64,000 nt of DNA from Brucella oryzae (GTDB lineage: Bacteria; Pseudomonadota; Alphaproteobacteria; Rhizobiales; Rhizobiaceae), in contig JAAVLL010000001.1 in the NCBI GenBank assembly GCA_012103035.1, positions 1,400,501-1,464,500 of the forward strand, in the 5' to 3' direction. Both the position numbers and the translations under genes were made by a program. The notes beneath the pieces are model-generated. The model was not told the origin of the DNA. It was given only the letters and a program-made list of their open reading frames with translations, and did not search any database. Positions 10,439-19,427 of this stretch are shown here, one piece after another; position 1 is the stretch's first letter; each line of letters opens with the position of its first letter.

Positions 10439-10754
10439 CTAATAGCGGCCCGGCTTGCTTCGATTAACTGCCCGGCATTCGTTCGCTTCCACAATTGCAC
10501 ATGCGGCGACAAGCAGGGCTTCCATCTTTGCCTCTTCAGCAAAATCAGCGCCCATACGAAGCCTCAATCCGGCCTTTCCAATCGGCCTGCTTCGCCACTC
10601 TGAAGCATATTTCATCAATTCGCTTCAAAATGTTTTCATTTGCCTTCAGGCGTATTGCATTGCCACGATTAGGCTCCAATCCGGCTCGCTGATATGCTTC
10701 GTCTGCTGTCAGACCTTCAGCCACTCCTTTTGCGAACAATTTCCTGCTTTGCAT
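10439..10754 (-). pseudogene. Phage terminase small-subunit-like remnant
   Basis: The N-terminal 69 residues, starting at the ATG at 10754, read KLFAKGVAEGLTADEAYQRAG, then EPNRGNAIRLKANENI. This is the helix-turn-helix pattern of phage terminase small subunits and related DNA-binding proteins (the AxGxTxxEAYxxAGY...N..NA.RL signature). The first frame stops at 10545, but another frame continues downstream with coding character (FAEEAKMEALLVAACAIVEA) to a TAG at 10439. It is therefore either frameshifted by lost bases or a decayed gene. No large terminase, portal or integrase gene lies nearby, so it looks like an isolated prophage leftover. Confidence 0.45.
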
Positions 10755-10795
10755 TTTTCAATACTGGCTTATGCCCATCACGATAAGGATACTCT

Positions 10796-10993
10796 ATGAT
10801 GAGATCAGAAGACGCTTTGTTACTGAATGCTATTAGCGCCCAAGCCGACCGGGCCGAATTGATTATGCCCAAGACCCTCTCGCTGAATCCGATTGCCGAA
10901 CGTCTACACGACGAATTCCCGCATCGATCCACTGCCGAAATAGAAACTCAGTGCCGAGTTGTCTGGCAGGACCGTTACCTGTTCTGGAATTGA
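10796..10993 (+). CDS. Hypothetical small protein (65 aa)
   Basis: This intact frame starts at ATG ATG (10796/10799) and predicts a soluble, mostly helical protein with no recognisable domain. A strong terminator hairpin at 11086-11103 lies downstream on the same strand, which supports transcription in this direction. An antisense frame (10863-11084) overlaps it and looks less natural. It sits in a patch of orphan small genes between the porin and tRNA-Val. Confidence 0.35.
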   Translation: MMRSEDALLLNAISAQADRAELIMPKTLSLNPIAERLHDEFPHRSTAEIETQCRVVWQDRYLFWN

Positions 10994-11085
10994 TATTCGC
11001 CTTCACAACTGGTTTTGACATAGACGTATCGCCATTGGCGCGGAAGAAACCGATCCAGCTCGCTGCCGCAGAATCAGCAGTCATT

Positions 11086-11107
11086 ACCCCGCTTCGGCGG
11101 GGTTTTG
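11086..11107 (+). terminator. Rho-independent terminator
   Basis: ACCCCGC, a TTCG tetraloop and GCGGGGT form a perfect 7-bp stem, followed by TTTTGTT. It implies a plus-strand transcript ending here, after the small ORF at 10796. Confidence 0.8.
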
Positions 11108-11145
11108 TTCAGGAAGGCAATGGTTGTGCGCGATAAGGCGGACGC

Positions 11146-11274
11146 CTACGACCCGCTTATTTCGCTATTCTTCTTCTTTTTATCTTCATCGTAATGCCAC
11201 TTGATGGCGAAGAACATGGCCGCGCCTAACACGACAACCTTGAACGCTACGAAGAATACAGGAATCCATTCCAT
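11146..11274 (-). CDS. Small membrane protein (42 aa)
   Basis: This intact frame encodes a single transmembrane helix at residues 3-24 (WIPVFFVAFKVVVLGAAMFF) followed by a highly charged tail (DEDKKKKN). The topology suggests the short N-terminus outside or in the membrane and a charged cytoplasmic tail. It starts at the ATG at 11274. I do not recognise a named family, but tiny proteins of this shape are common in Rhizobiales. Confidence 0.5.
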   Translation of the reverse strand: MEWIPVFFVAFKVVVLGAAMFFAIKWHYDEDKKKKNSEISGS

Positions 11275-11505
11275 TTTCTGAATATTTCCATATCGCTATC
11301 GATCGTGAGGAGCATTACCCCATAACTGCTGATTCAGCGACTTCTTTTTGCTCCAACGGTACTTTGGAAATCAAGCCGCTTAGATCTGCCATTGGACTGA
11401 TATGGCATCTGTGGCCCGTTATGCGCACGTGACGGAAACTGACAAAGCAAAACGCTTCAATCATTGCCGGGTTCAGTGATTAGAGAAATACAGAATATCG
11501 TTGAA

Positions 11506-11579
11506 TGGTGGGCGTGACAGGGATTGAACCTGTGACCCTCCCGTGTGAAGGGAGTGCTCTCCCGCTGAGCTACACGCCC
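11506..11579 (-). tRNA. tRNA-Val (CAC anticodon)
   Basis: On the minus strand GGGCGTG pairs with CACGCCC to give a 7-bp acceptor stem, with discriminator A and encoded CCA. The D arm AGCTCAGCGGGAGAGC, the anticodon loop TTCACAC (anticodon CAC) and the T arm GGTTCAATCCC are intact. Confidence 0.95.
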
Positions 11580-11703
11580 GATGAGCCAAGCTCAATCAAG
11601 GTGGTGCGGATATACTGGCCAGCGGCTGCATAAGTCAAGCGCCTCGCCCACATGCTCCCACAGAGATTTTCATCGCATCTCCTGCCGCGCAGGATCACAA
11701 CAA

Positions 11704-11733
11704 AACGGCAATCATCGAATGATAATTGCCGTT
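11704..11733 (-). terminator. Terminator of the L,D-transpeptidase gene
   Basis: AACGGCAAT and ATTGCCGTT are perfect 9-bp arms around 12 nt. On the minus strand the hairpin is followed by TTGTTGTG, just past the stop codon at 11755. Confidence 0.7.
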
Positions 11734-11754
11734 CTGTTTGCTTACAGCAAAATG

Positions 11755-13783
11755 TCAGAGCGCTGCGAGACGCGAATCCGCCGTCTTGTCGAATGCTTTC
11801 TGCAAACCGGCATCGCGGTTATAAACATCACCGTAATAATGGATTTTCCCATCCGCTTCCGGCCATGCGGTGAAATAGGAAATGAAGACAGGCACGGGTT
11901 CCTTGACCTTGATTCCACGCTCATTCTTGCCAAAATATTTTTGCAAATCCGTCACTGATGTTCCAAGAACCGCAGCCGCCATATCGCGTGGTCGTTCCAG
12001 ACGAATGCAGCCGTGGCTCAGGGCTCGCATGTCGCGGCTGAAATAGGATTTGGCCGGCGTATCGTGCATGTAGATGTCATGCGCGTTCGGGAATAGTATC
12101 TTGAGTTCGCCGAGTGCATTGTCGAGGCTCGGTTTTTGACGAATGCCGACATGAGCCTTGCCAGCAGCAACTGCGCTCCAGTTAACGGCACTGGCCGAAA
12201 CTTTCTTGCCGCCGACATAGACTTCGTAGCCGTTGCGGTCGAGATAGCTCGTATCTCGCATGACCTTTGGCAGCATCTCGTTCAGGATGATCGAACGCGG
12301 CACGCCCCATGACGGGTTAAAGACCACCGTCTGGACCTTGTTGTAGAAGAAGTAGGTCTGGTGGGTCGGCGAGCCGATAACCACATTCATCGCCAGTTTT
12401 TCTTTTCCATCCTCGAAATATTCGGCGCGATAAGCTGGCTGATTGACCATCACGTAACGCGTGCCGAAATCATGCGGGAGCCAGCGCAGGCGTTCCATCG
12501 AATAAAGAATGCGGTCGCGTTTGACGGAAGATTGCTCGCCCTGCAGGGCGGACACCGTATTGCGACCGATGATACCATCGGGCGTGCCGCCGGAAAGCTT
12601 CTGGTAATCCTTGATGGCGGCGACGAGTTCAGGATCGTAGACATCGCCGCTTGCATGGGTATCCAGCGCTTGCTTGTGCTCTGCCAGATAATCGGCGGGA
12701 GCGTGTCTCGAAATCAGCGCAACGACCTTGCTGAGCTGGTCATTGGTATCACCCGGTTTGATGATGCCGTTTAGAGACAAGCGGATCGGTTCGGCAGATG
12801 GCGGCTCGGTATTCGCCAGTTCGCGCTTCAATGCTGCATATTGCTCATTGCTCGGCTGGAAACCATGCAGATAGGCGGATGGATCACTCTCCGTGGCCAG
12901 CCTTTCCAGAACGGCCTTCGGATCGACGCGATTGCGCGGCAGATCGTGGAAGCCGCTGAGGCGGTCTGCAACGACACGCCCCTCGCCTGCGTCGATGGCA
13001 TAGCGCAGCGCACGCGCTGACATGCGAATTTCAAATTCTGCGAGCTTTTGCTGGCGTTCGGTTTCGACGGTAGCGTCGAAACTGTCAGCCGGAATCGTGA
13101 CCGCATATTCATCGGGATTGAGGCCGTCTTCGTCCGCGCGCGCAAAGAAGGCTGCAACGTTCTTGGCACGGTCAGTACCTTGTGGTCGGCCGACCACATG
13201 AAGGAACGCTCATTTGAATAATAGTCGACGATTGCCTGAGCGATCTCCTTCTCAGCTTTGACATTCACGGATTTCAGATAATCCACCGCTGCATCGAAAG
13301 CGCGCTGGCCCGGTGTTTCTTCGCGAATCTGCGGACGAATAGGCGACATGCCCGATGTCAGCGGATCGACGACGGCCGGTTCGGTTGCTGCAGTTACCTG
13401 CATGTCGAGCGCGCTGAAATCGATATTGACCAGAGCATCCGGTTTGTAGTCGTAAATCTGCGGTCCTTTGACAGTCACACGCTGGGCTGGCGGAAGGCTG
13501 CGCACGGCAGCACGCGGGGCAGAGACAGCATTTGGCGCTACAGGAGCGCGGGGGCGGCTTGCGGCTGGACAGGCTGGGCTGGCTGTACCTGCTGCTGGCG
13601 ACGCTGCTGGAAAAGTTCCAGCAGGGAATTTGCGGCCTCAGCCTGCGCTGTGGGGAGAAACACCGAAGCTGCCAGAGCTATCGCGGCTGCGTGGCGGATA
13701 TTTATCCCGCGTCCAGCGCTGCTCTTCTGATCCATCTGCGAGTGTCTGGAAAACTGCATTTCAAACCGCCAAAGTTTATGCAT
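11755..13783 (-). CDS. L,D-transpeptidase (YkuD/YcbB type)
   Basis: With two lost bases restored (near 13535 and near 13185) this is an exported protein of about 660-676 residues. The N-terminus has a hydrophobic signal (AAAIALAASVFLPTAQA) and a Gln/Pro-rich linker. A scaffold region and a PG-binding-like segment (KDYQKLSGGTPDGIIGRNTVSAL) precede the YkuD catalytic domain, which carries HDIYMHDTP and the active-site motif SHGCIRLERP with the catalytic cysteine. It makes 3-3 cross-links in peptidoglycan or attaches outer-membrane proteins to it; the layout matches E. coli LdtD. The start is uncertain: ATGs at 13783, 13759 and 13735 are all plausible. Confidence 0.88.
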
Positions 13784-13973
13784 TCGCTGAAAAGCGAATC
13801 CGTCCGAATCTCGCGCATAGAATTTATGAATCTCGTATAGAAACTTTTAACGCTAATGTTTCCTGAAGCAATTTTCCGATTTGCGATTATCACAATTGTT
13901 TGAAGCTTCTTCTTGGGAGACATGCCAGGATCACCTGATTGAACAAAGTGACGCAGTGGCATCCATCCCGCAT

Positions 13974-14041
13974 CGCGCTAAAAGCCCGACAGACTACGGT
14001 TCCGAAGCCCTCCTTCGGAGCTTCGATCAACATTTAGCGCG
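13974..14041 (+). promoter_or_regulatory. Structured 5' leader of fumarase gene
   Basis: CGCGCTAAA (13974-13982) and TTTAGCGCG (14033-14041) are perfect 9-bp arms that enclose about 50 nt. Inside lies a second hairpin, CCGAAG/CTTCGG. The nested structure ends 58 bp before the fumarase start codon, so it would fold in the mRNA leader or act at DNA level. Its function is unknown. Confidence 0.4.
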
Positions 14042-14098
14042 AGCCGGATAAGATTAGGTTTCCGACACGTGCAGCTGGCAAGCAAGCGAGGTACCACG

Positions 14099-15716
14099 AT
14101 GGCAGAAGCAAGCGCCGCCGATCTTTTTCCTCTTGGTGAAGACGACACCCCTTACCGCAAGCTGACTTCCGATCATGTCTCTATCGATACGTTCAAGGGG
14201 CAGGAAATTCTGACTGTCGATCCGGAAGGACTTCGCCTGCTTTCGGAATCAGCTTTTGCCGATATCAATCATTTGCTGCGTCCTGGCCACCTGCAACAGC
14301 TTGCCCATATTCTCGAAGATCCGGAAGCAACGGACAACGACCGTTTCGTTGCCTATGATCTTCTGAAGAACGCCAATATCGCCGCAGGCGGCGTGCTTCC
14401 CATGTGTCAGGATACCGGCACGGCCATCATCATGGGCAAGAAGGGCCGTCGCGTCTGGACCGAAGGCGGTGATGCCGATGCTCTGGGTGCTGGCGTGCTT
14501 GATGCCTATAACAAGAAAAACCTGCGTTATTCGCAGCTGGCGCCGCTTTCTATGTTCGAGGAAAAGAATACCAAGAACAATCTGCCTGCGCAGATCGACA
14601 TCTATGAAGAAGGCGAAGACGCCTACAAATTCCTTTTCGTTGCCAAGGGCGGCGGCTCGGCGAACAAGACATTCCTCTATCAGGGAACACCATCGCTCCT
14701 GACGCACGACCGCATGATCGACTTCCTCAAGGACAAGATACTGAGCCTCGGAACAGCCGCCTGCCCGCCTTACCATCTGGCAATCGTCATCGGCGGCACC
14801 TCGGCTGAAATGAACCTGAAGACGGTCAAGCTCGCCTCGACGCGTTATCTGGACAGCTTGCCGACCGAGGGTTCCGAAACCGGCCACGCCTTCCGCGATC
14901 TCGAAATGGAAGCTGAAATCCATAGACTGACGCAGTCTCTCGGCGTCGGCGCTCAGTTCGGCGGCAAATATTTCTGCCATGACGTCCGCGTCATTCGCCT
15001 GCCGCGCCACGGCGCTTCGCTGCCAATCGGCATCGGCGTTTCCTGCTCGGCCGACCGTCAGGCCAAGGGAAAGATCACCAGGGACGGCATTTTTCTGGAA
15101 AAGCTGGAAACCAATCCGGCCAAGTACATGCCGGATATCGACGAGGAAAAACTGTCGTCGCATGTGGTCAAGATCGACCTCAACCAGCCGATGCAGGACA
15201 TTCTCAAGGAATTGTCGAAACATCCGGTCAAGACGCGCCTATCGCTTTCCGGCCCAATCATTGTGGCGCGCGATCTGGCCCATGCCAAAATTCGTGAGAG
15301 GCTTGAAAACGGCGAAGCCATGCCGGATTATTTCAAGAACCACCCGATCTATTATGCTGGCCCTGCCAAGACACCTGCCGGTTATGCCTCCGGTTCGTTC
15401 GGACCGACCACGGCAGGCCGTATGGATCCTATGTGGATCAGTTTCAGTCCTTCGGCGGCTCCATGGTGATGCTCGCCAAGGGTAACCGTTCGCGTCAGGT
15501 GCGCGAAGCCTGCGGACAACACGGCGGTTTTATCTGGGGTCCATCGGTGGTCCGGCTGCCCGTCTGGCACAGGATTGCATCAAGAAAGTCGAAGTCGTGG
15601 AATACCCGGAACTCGGCATGGAAGCCATCTGGCGTATCGAAGTGGAAGATTTCCCGGCCTTCATCGTCATCGATGACAAGGGCAATGATTTCTTCAAGGA
15701 ACTCAATCTGGGTTAA
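14099..15716 (+). CDS. Fumarate hydratase, class I (Fe-S)
   Basis: This TCA-cycle enzyme interconverts fumarate and malate using an oxygen-sensitive [4Fe-4S] cluster. The reconstructed protein is about 539 residues, the normal length for one-subunit class I fumarases. It shows [20 protein letters not shown] (first cluster cysteine), [33 protein letters not shown] and [13 protein letters not shown], with the C-terminal beta domain [22 protein letters not shown]. Two single T losses break the frame: near 15428 (GGATTCC read as GGATCC) and near 15530 in a T run. Restoring both gives 540 codons. The ATG at 14099 is the best start. A repeat element follows the stop directly. Confidence 0.94.
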
Positions 15717-15812
15717 AGCATTTCCAGCAAAAGTGCGAAGCGGTTTTGCGTAGGATAATCGACGAAACAACGCTTAGAGCACAGATTTGATTGAATCAGA
15801 TCTGTGCTCTAA
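15717..15812. repeat. Composite palindromic intergenic repeat (copy 1)
   Basis: A left module of GCATTTCC..CAAAAGTGCGAAGCGGTTTTGCG form is followed by the palindrome TTAGAGCACAGAT / ATCTGTGCTCTAA (13-bp arms, 13-nt spacer). The same two modules occur in inverted orientation at 49657-49757. The pattern matches the short RIME-like intergenic elements found in many copies in Rhizobiales. No coding capacity is seen. Confidence 0.75.
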
Positions 15813-15821
15813 GCAAATGAA

Positions 15822-16004
15822 AGGGCGACGCAAGCCGCCCTCAGGCTGCTGACAAACCTCCGGCAGGGTCAAAATGACCTCAGATTCACGGAACGTCCCA
15901 GATTCAGAACGTGAACAAATCGGAATCAAAACCCCTCGTTTTGACTGCTTCCAAAAATCGAGGGGTTTGTAATCAATCTGAGGGCGACGCAAGCCGCCCT
16001 TTTA
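15822..16004. terminator. Duplicated terminator hairpins between fumarase and SDR genes
   Basis: The same 20 bases, AGGGCGACGCAAGCCGCCCT, occur at 15822-15841 and 15981-16000; each can fold into a GGGCG..CGCCC-type hairpin. The first copy has its T-run on the minus side and the second on the plus side, so each would stop transcription coming from the farther gene. Between them, AAACCCCTCG (15929-15938) and CGAGGGGTTT (15959-15968) form another 10-bp inverted repeat. Confidence 0.6.
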
Positions 16005-16007
16005 GTT

Positions 16008-16754
16008 TCAGGCATTTGTGCCGCCATCGATGGTGAGGGTAGCTCCGGATACGAAACGCCCTTCGGGGCTGGCAAGCCAGGCCACCAGACTTGCAATATC
16101 GTCAGGCGAACCGAAACTGCCGGTTGCGATAAGCGCGCGTTGCTGTTCGGCATGCTCGCCAGCTGCAGGGTTCATGTCGGTATCGGTGGAGCCGGGTTGA
16201 ACGACGTTGACCGTAACGCCCTTCGGGCCGAGATCGCGCGCCAGACCTTTTGTCAAACCGATCAGCGCAGCCTTGCTTGCCGCATAAAGGCTGATGCCCG
16301 GCCACGGCACGCTTTCAGCGAGGTTGGAGCCGATGGTGATGACGCGCCCGCCAGCGCCAAGATGTGGTGTGGCCGCTGAAACGGCAGCAAAGACAGCCCG
16401 GAAGTTCACAGCCATCACTTCATCGAAGTCGGCAAGCGTGATCTCCTCAAGCGGAGCCGCATGCCAGATGCCAGCGCTGTTGACCAATATGTCCAGACGG
16501 CCAAAATTCTTGACCGTTTTCTCGATTGCCGCGGCAATCTGGCTCGCATCGCGATTGTCGGCCTTCAACGCCAGAGCCTTGCCGCCATTGGCTACGATTT
16601 CGGAAACCACCGCTTCAGCTTTTTCCTTGCCGTTCACATAAGTGACGACAACTGCCGCACCATCTTTCGCGAGCCGGTGTGCAATCGCTGCACCGATGCC
16701 GCGACTTCCGCCGGTGACGAAGGCAACCTTTCCGTTCAAAGCTTCCGCAGACAT
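16008..16754 (-). CDS. SDR family NAD(P)-dependent oxidoreductase
   Basis: This intact 248-residue classical short-chain dehydrogenase has the cofactor motif TGGSRGIGAAIA at residues 14-25, NSAG (NNAG variant) near 90, the catalytic Ser in VITIGSNLA and the YAASK active-site pair near residue 155, with the usual VQPGSTDTDM downstream. The closest relatives are 3-oxoacyl-ACP-reductase-like FabG homologues of uncertain substrate. It is divergent from a TetR gene, and a palindrome (TGTATCGATTGATACA) sits just before its start, so control by that TetR protein is likely. The start at 16754 is preferred to 16784, which would lie across the palindrome. Confidence 0.9.
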   Translation of the reverse strand: MSAEALNGKVAFVTGGSRGIGAAIAHRLAKDGAAVVVTYVNGKEKAEAVVSEIVANGGKALALKADNRDASQIAAAIEKTVKNFGRLDILVNSAGIWHAAPLEEITLADFDEVMAVNFRAVFAAVSAATPHLGAGGRVITIGSNLAESVPWPGISLYAASKAALIGLTKGLARDLGPKGVTVNVVQPGSTDTDMNPAAGEHAEQQRALIATGSFGSPDDIASLVAWLASPEGRFVSGATLTIDGGTNA

Positions 16755-16767
16755 GCCATTTCCTTTC

Positions 16768-16845
16768 TGTATCGATTGATACATAATTGCTGACAGGCTT
16801 GCGCAGAACCGTCAAGGCATTTATTTAATGATCGATACAGAAAGG
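16768..16845. promoter_or_regulatory. Paired operators in the SDR/TetR divergent promoter
   Basis: TGTATCGATTGATACA at 16768-16783 is a 6-4-6 perfect palindrome. Its left part, TTTCTGTATCGAT, recurs inverted as ATCGATACAGAAA at the start of the TetR gene (16831-16843). Two sites facing each other across a 47-bp gap fit dimeric TetR binding and control of both genes. Confidence 0.6.
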
Positions 16846-17498
16846 TTCAGACGTGGCAGAAAAGGACGCCCCGCAGCTTCGACCGCGAAACAGCGCTTCA
16901 TGCTGCGATGCTTATATTCTGGGAAAAGGCTTCGACGGATCGTCGCTGGCCGATCTGACGATGGCTATGGGTATCAATGCGCCAAGCCTCTATGCGGCAT
17001 TCGGAAGCAAGGAAAGCTCTATCTTCAAGCCCTCACCCTTTATGCCGGTGAAATCGGCGTTGAAATCTGGTCGGCACTGGATGAAACGCCGGATGTTCGC
17101 GCAGCTTTCGAGCGCTTTCTGCTTGCCACGATAAATGCCTATTGCCAGGAATCTGTGCCGCGGGGCTGCATGATTGCGCTGGATGCGCTGCATCGCACGC
17201 AGTCAAGCGACAAGGTTTGCAACGTGCTGCGCAATCGCCGCCAGACCAATATAGAAATACTGAAGAAGCGGCTTGAGCGCGGCATTCGTGATGGAGATAT
17301 TCCGGCATCCGTCAATTGCGAAGCGGTCGCAACCTTTACGCAACAGTCCAGAACGGCATGTCCATTCTCGCGCGCGATGGCGGAACGCGCGAAGACCTCA
17401 CCGCAACGGCATTGGGCGCCATGGCCGGTTGGGAGAAACTGGTTTTCCCAACGTATAATCAGGCCACCAGCCTTAACCTCGGAGCATCATCAAGATAA
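16828..17498 (+). CDS. TetR/AcrR family transcriptional regulator
   Basis: Four lost bases (near 16898, 16926, 17016 and 17338, the last three in A or T runs) split the gene. Restoring them gives 224 residues, a typical TetR size. The N-terminal DNA-binding domain reads GRKGRPAAS, then FWEKGFDGSSLADLTMAMGINAPSLYAAFGSKEKLYL, which is the TetR helix-turn-helix signature. The C-terminal ligand domain is predicted helical. The divergent SDR gene and the shared palindromes mark it as the probable local repressor. Its stop lies 40 bp inside the end of the convergent hydrolase gene. Confidence 0.85.
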
Positions 17499-18363
17499 TC
17501 CGCCACCAGCGATGCTACTTCGGCGCTCGCGATAATGCGGCGATGCCCAAGACCATCCGCCCAGTGCACCTTGACATGAGAGCCTGCCTTACCGGCCATT
17601 TCAGCACAGATGGCGGGCACTTCCTTGTCGTCATGCGCATGGATGACGAGCGTCGGGATCGTCATACGACGCAAATGAACATCGGTGTCGAAATCCGTGA
17701 TCGGGCGCGCCGCGATATAACGGACTTGTTCCTTCATTGCGCTGCGCACCTCACGACCGAGCCCAAGCACTTTGCCAAAACCGTCAAAGACACCTGCCAT
17801 GGAGTGCGGGAAGCAATCGTTACCAGCTTTGCCGGACGGTGTGACTGGTAGCATCCGAGAGAGCCTGCTGCGGCATTGACGATGACCGCACCGCCGAATG
17901 AATGACCGATCATTGCATCGAACGGACCATACTGGCGCCACGCAACATCAACGGCGGCGATTGCCTGTATCATGTTGAGGGTGCGGCCTGCCGATGCGCC
18001 ATGCCCCGGCAGGTCGATGGAAACAACCCGCTCACCCCGCGCCACAAGTTCGCGAATGATCGTCATCATATCTGCTGTGCGCGACCCCCATCCATGGACG
18101 ACGAGCGACGTTCTTCCCACATAGCTGTCCGGTTCGAACAGATAGGTTGCGATAAGCCCGCGATCGATAATCAGATCGAGCCGCTTTGCCTGGCTGAGTT
18201 CATTGCTCGCCCGCTCAAGTCGTGCGGCATAAGCCTTGGTCTTCGGCTTTCGGCTTGGCGTTCGACAGAAAATCCTGAATGCGGCGCGACCTGCCTTGTC
18301 GGCATCAATGCGGCCAAGCACACCCAGGCCGAATCGCGTAACCTGTAAAGAAAACGACGTCAT
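17459..18363 (-). CDS. Alpha/beta hydrolase
   Basis: This protein of about 301 residues (one base lost near 17815) has the hydrolase fold landmarks: VVHGWGSRTADM (oxyanion region), SIDLPGHGASAG, the nucleophile elbow IGHSFGGAV with catalytic Ser, VIHAHDDKEVP (acid) and ADGLGHRRI (catalytic His). The substrate is unknown. It diverges from a MarR-type regulator gene with a palindromic operator between them, and its 3' end overlaps the 3' end of the TetR gene by 40 bp. Confidence 0.83.
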
Positions 18364-18379
18364 GACAGGGCCTCAATTA

Positions 18380-18420
18380 TGTTCAATCATGAACAAATAA
18401 TTGTACAAGAATGAACAAAA
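18380..18420. promoter_or_regulatory. MarR-type operator in hydrolase/MarR intergenic region
   Basis: TGTTCAATCATGAACA at 18380-18395 is a 6-4-6 perfect palindrome. Related half-sites (TTGTACAA, TGAACA) follow up to 18418. It lies between the divergent hydrolase and MarR genes and covers the probable MarR start, as expected for autorepression. Confidence 0.55.
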
Positions 18421-18874
18421 TGCAAGACAAGACTCAAAACTGCCGTGGGACAATCCACGCTTCAAGAACTGGATTGCCGTTGCGCGTGCCGGCAAGGCGG
18501 TGGAACGCGCCCTCGCCCAGGGATTATCGGCTTTCGATCTCAAGATCGCCGATCTCGATGTGCTGATGAATATCTATCGCCATCCCGGTGAATCCCAGCA
18601 CGATCTGGCGCGTCGCATTCTTGTCGGGCGTTCGAATATCACCATGTTGCTGCCAAAGCTCGAAAAGCGCGGCTTGCTGGTGCGCGAGGGCGACCCGACG
18701 GACAAGCGCGTGATGCGTCTGACGCTCACTGCCAAGGGTGAAAAGCTATTAGGACATGCGCTGACGATTTATACCGACCTGATCGACCGTGTCATGGCGC
18801 AATCGACAACCGCGCAATGCAACGCGATGGGCGATGTGATGCGCCGCATATCGGAAATGCTGGAAAAGGACTGA
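18411..18874 (+). CDS. MarR family transcriptional regulator
   Basis: This winged-helix repressor has about 154 residues. The core reads LDVLMNIYRHPGESQHDLARRILVGRSNITMLLPKLEKRGLLVREGDPTDKRVMRLTLTAKG, the full MarR signature with the wing Asp-Lys-Arg. I place the start at the ATG at 18411, because restoring one A in the run near 18437 joins MNKMQDKTQ to KLPWDNPRF and gives 155 codons; without it the frame needs a TTG at 18401. Ligands of this family are often phenolic compounds or oxidants. The divergent hydrolase is the probable target. Confidence 0.88.
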
Positions 18875-18901
18875 TAGATAGGCGGGATCAGCGGTCCCGC
18901 T

Positions 18902-19246
18902 TCAGGCCTTTTCGGCGAGCTCATCGAGATAGGTTTGCCATAAGGTGTCCTTCTCCGTGCCGAGCTTGTGGAGATAGGTCCACGAAAACAGGCCGGTATC
19001 GTGCATATCGTCGAACGTTATGCGGACGGCGTAATTGCCGACCGGCTCCATCTTCATGATTTCGACATTGCGTTTGCCGCCAACCGTTATCCGCTGTTCC
19101 GGCGAATGGCCCTGCACTTCTGCCGAAGGCGACAGAACGCGCAGCAATTCGGCGGTCAGCTCGAATTTCTGGCCATCGTCGAACGCTACAGTCAGCAGTT
19201 TGCGGTCGTGCGAAACGCGCAATTCAGTCGGCCAGACCTCACTCAT
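18902..19246 (-). CDS. DUF971 (GBBH-like N-terminal domain) protein
   Basis: This intact 114-residue protein consists of the DUF971 domain, the same fold as the N-terminal domain of gamma-butyrobetaine hydroxylase. Landmarks are WPTELRVSHDRKLLTVAFDDG, LRVLSPSAEVQGHSPEQ and the NYAVRITFDDMHDTGLFSWTYL block. The family occurs alone in bacteria, often beside Mrp/ApbC-type Fe-S carrier or cofactor genes. Here it diverges from moaA. The start at 19246 is chosen because the domain begins there, although the frame stays open to 19504. A role in cofactor or Fe-S handling is inference. Confidence 0.8.
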   Translation of the reverse strand: MSEVWPTELRVSHDRKLLTVAFDDGQKFELTAELLRVLSPSAEVQGHSPEQRITVGGKRNVEIMKMEPVGNYAVRITFDDMHDTGLFSWTYLHKLGTEKDTLWQTYLDELAEKA

Positions 19247-19427
19247 CACCGTTCTCCAGCTTGGTTCTTCGCCAGCTTTTGATAGGCCCCGCGTTAAAAT
19301 ATCGCAATAGTCACGGTCATTATTGAAAGAGCTTCGCATGCGTGAAACTGGACATTGAGGCTCGCAGATCCTATTTCTAGTTAGACGGCGAGCACATTCC
19401 TCTGCATCTTGTGGAAACAACGGCTTA

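Noticed and set aside
19247-19427. A molybdenum cofactor riboswitch upstream of moaA
   Set aside because: I could not find the paired helices of the known Moco RNA motif in this short divergent region.
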